From: Pseudolabrys sp.
GTDB lineage: Bacteria; Pseudomonadota; Alphaproteobacteria; Rhizobiales; Xanthobacteraceae
NCBI GenBank assembly: GCA_019246455.1
Contig: JAFAQJ010000377.1
Span: forward strand, 1-6,513
Direction of reading: 5' to 3'
Length of the DNA stretch: 6,513 nt
This document shows, in pieces, positions 5,690-6,513 of the stretch (position 1 is its first letter; every line of letters starts with the position of its first letter). The notes beneath the pieces are model-generated. The model did no database searches, was not told the origin of the DNA, and saw only the letters and a list, made by a program, of their open reading frames with translations. The position numbers and the translations under genes are program-made.

Positions 5690-6513
5690 ATGGCTGCCCA
5701 ATCCTATGACCGGCTCGAAGGGGTCATCAGGTACGACGGCAAACTGGTGCCGTGGCAGGAGGCAAACCTCCACGTGCTGTCTCACGGGCTGCACTACGCA
5801 AGCTGCGTGTTCGAGGGCGAGCGCGCCTATGGCGGCAGGGTTTTCAAGAGCCGCGAGCACGCCGAGCGTTTGAAGCGCTCCGCCAACATCCTCGATTTCG
5901 AAATCCCCTATTCGGTCGAAGAGATCGTCAAGGCCAAACAGCTGGTGGTCGACAAGAACGGCAAGAAGGACGCCTATGTCCGCCCCGTCGCCTGGCGTGG
6001 CTCGGAGATGATGGGCGTCTCGGCCCAGAACAACACCATCCACCTCGCCATCGCGTCGTGGGAGTGGCCGAGCTATTTCGATCCCGAGCAGCGGCTTAAA
6101 GGCATCAAGCTCGATCTCGCCGAATACCGCCGGCCCGACCCGAAGACCGCGCCGTGCCTCGCCAAGGCCGCCGGCCTCTACATGATCTGCACAATCTCGA
6201 AGCATCGCGCCGAGCGGCGCGGTTATGCCGACGCTATGATGCTCGACTGGCAAGGCCGCGTTGCCGAGTGCACCGGCGCCAACATCTTCTTCGTTAAGGA
6301 CGGCAAAATCCACACGCCGATCGCCGACTGCTTCCTCGATGGAATCACCCGACGCACCGCCATCGACCTGGCGCGCCGGCGCGGCATTGACGTGACAGAG
6401 CGCCGCATCATGCCGGAGGAGCTTTCCGGCTTCTCGGAATGCTTCATTACCGGTACCGCCGCCGAGGTTACGGCGGTGTCGGAGATTGCCGCTTGGCGGT
6501 TTGCCCCGGGCGC
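5690..6513 (+). CDS. ilvE: Branched-chain amino acid aminotransferase, 3' end cut off
   Basis: This PLP-dependent class IV aminotransferase exchanges the amino group between glutamate and the keto acids of leucine, isoleucine and valine, the last step of their synthesis, in the cytoplasm. The window holds 274 codons and ends inside the gene; the family is about 295–310 residues. Visible motifs are the N-terminal HGLHYASCVFEGERAY (32–47), YVRPVAWRG (96–104), the PLP lysine in PCLAKAAGLY (Lys159, same number as in E. coli IlvE), the signature ECTGANIFFV (193–202) with Glu193, LDGITRR (216–222) and FITGTAAEV (252–260). The start is fixed by AGGAGG. It is transcribed away from petP and shares a 215-base intergenic region with it. 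D-amino acid transaminase or ADC lyase are less likely, given the overall fit to IlvE. Confidence 0.96.
   Translation, partial: MAAQSYDRLEGVIRYDGKLVPWQEANLHVLSHGLHYASCVFEGERAYGGRVFKSREHAERLKRSANILDFEIPYSVEEIVKAKQLVVDKNGKKDAYVRPVAWRGSEMMGVSAQNNTIHLAIASWEWPSYFDPEQRLKGIKLDLAEYRRPDPKTAPCLAKAAGLYMICTISKHRAERRGYADAMMLDWQGRVAECTGANIFFVKDGKIHTPIADCFLDGITRRTAIDLARRRGIDVTERRIMPEELSGFSECFITGTAAEVTAVSEIAAWRFAPG

Noticed and set aside
5582..6313. 243-codon minus-strand frame opposite ilvE
   Set aside because: It is an antisense shadow of ilvE, whose catalytic motifs are unmistakable.

Overview
The window looks like an ordinary chromosomal stretch from a GC-rich alphaproteobacterium, most likely a member of the Hyphomicrobiales (Bradyrhizobium/Xanthobacteraceae-like). 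This rests on the strong G/C third-position bias, the protein sequences (for example an EnvZ-like kinase with a non-proline H-box and a COQ9-like TetR-fold protein), and the MarR–OmpR-type pair resembling PetP–PetR of Rhodobacter. I see no transposase, phage gene, tRNA, rRNA or CRISPR array, and no sign of recent transfer.

Left part, plus strand (1–2828). The window opens inside prs (PRPP synthetase, C-terminal third). After it comes a 319-base gene-free gap holding two predicted hairpins. Then follow a YbjN-domain protein, proC (pyrroline-5-carboxylate reductase, last step of proline synthesis) only 17 bases further on, and a TetR-fold/COQ9-like protein with its own good ribosome binding site. 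YbjN and proC are probably cotranscribed.

Middle part, minus strand (5474 down to 2825). Three tightly packed genes form one signalling operon: a MarR-family regulator (petP-like), an OmpR-type response regulator (petR-like) and an EnvZ-like membrane histidine kinase. The regulator and kinase share a 4-base ATGA start/stop overlap, which suggests coupled translation and a cognate pair. The operon runs convergently into the TetR-like gene, and the two stop codons overlap, leaving no room for a terminator between them.

Right part (5475–6513). A 215-base divergent intergenic region separates petP from ilvE (branched-chain aminotransferase, plus strand, cut by the window end about 20–35 residues short). 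It carries a near-consensus sigma70 promoter (TTGACA, 17-base spacer, extended-10 TACAAA) pointing at ilvE. An 11-base palindrome lies exactly over its -10 element, immediately upstream of the petP start. This is the most interesting regulatory structure in the window: a possible PetP operator linking the signalling operon to amino-acid metabolism. I found no clearly new biological system; the leads are regulatory details and two proteins with atypical motifs.
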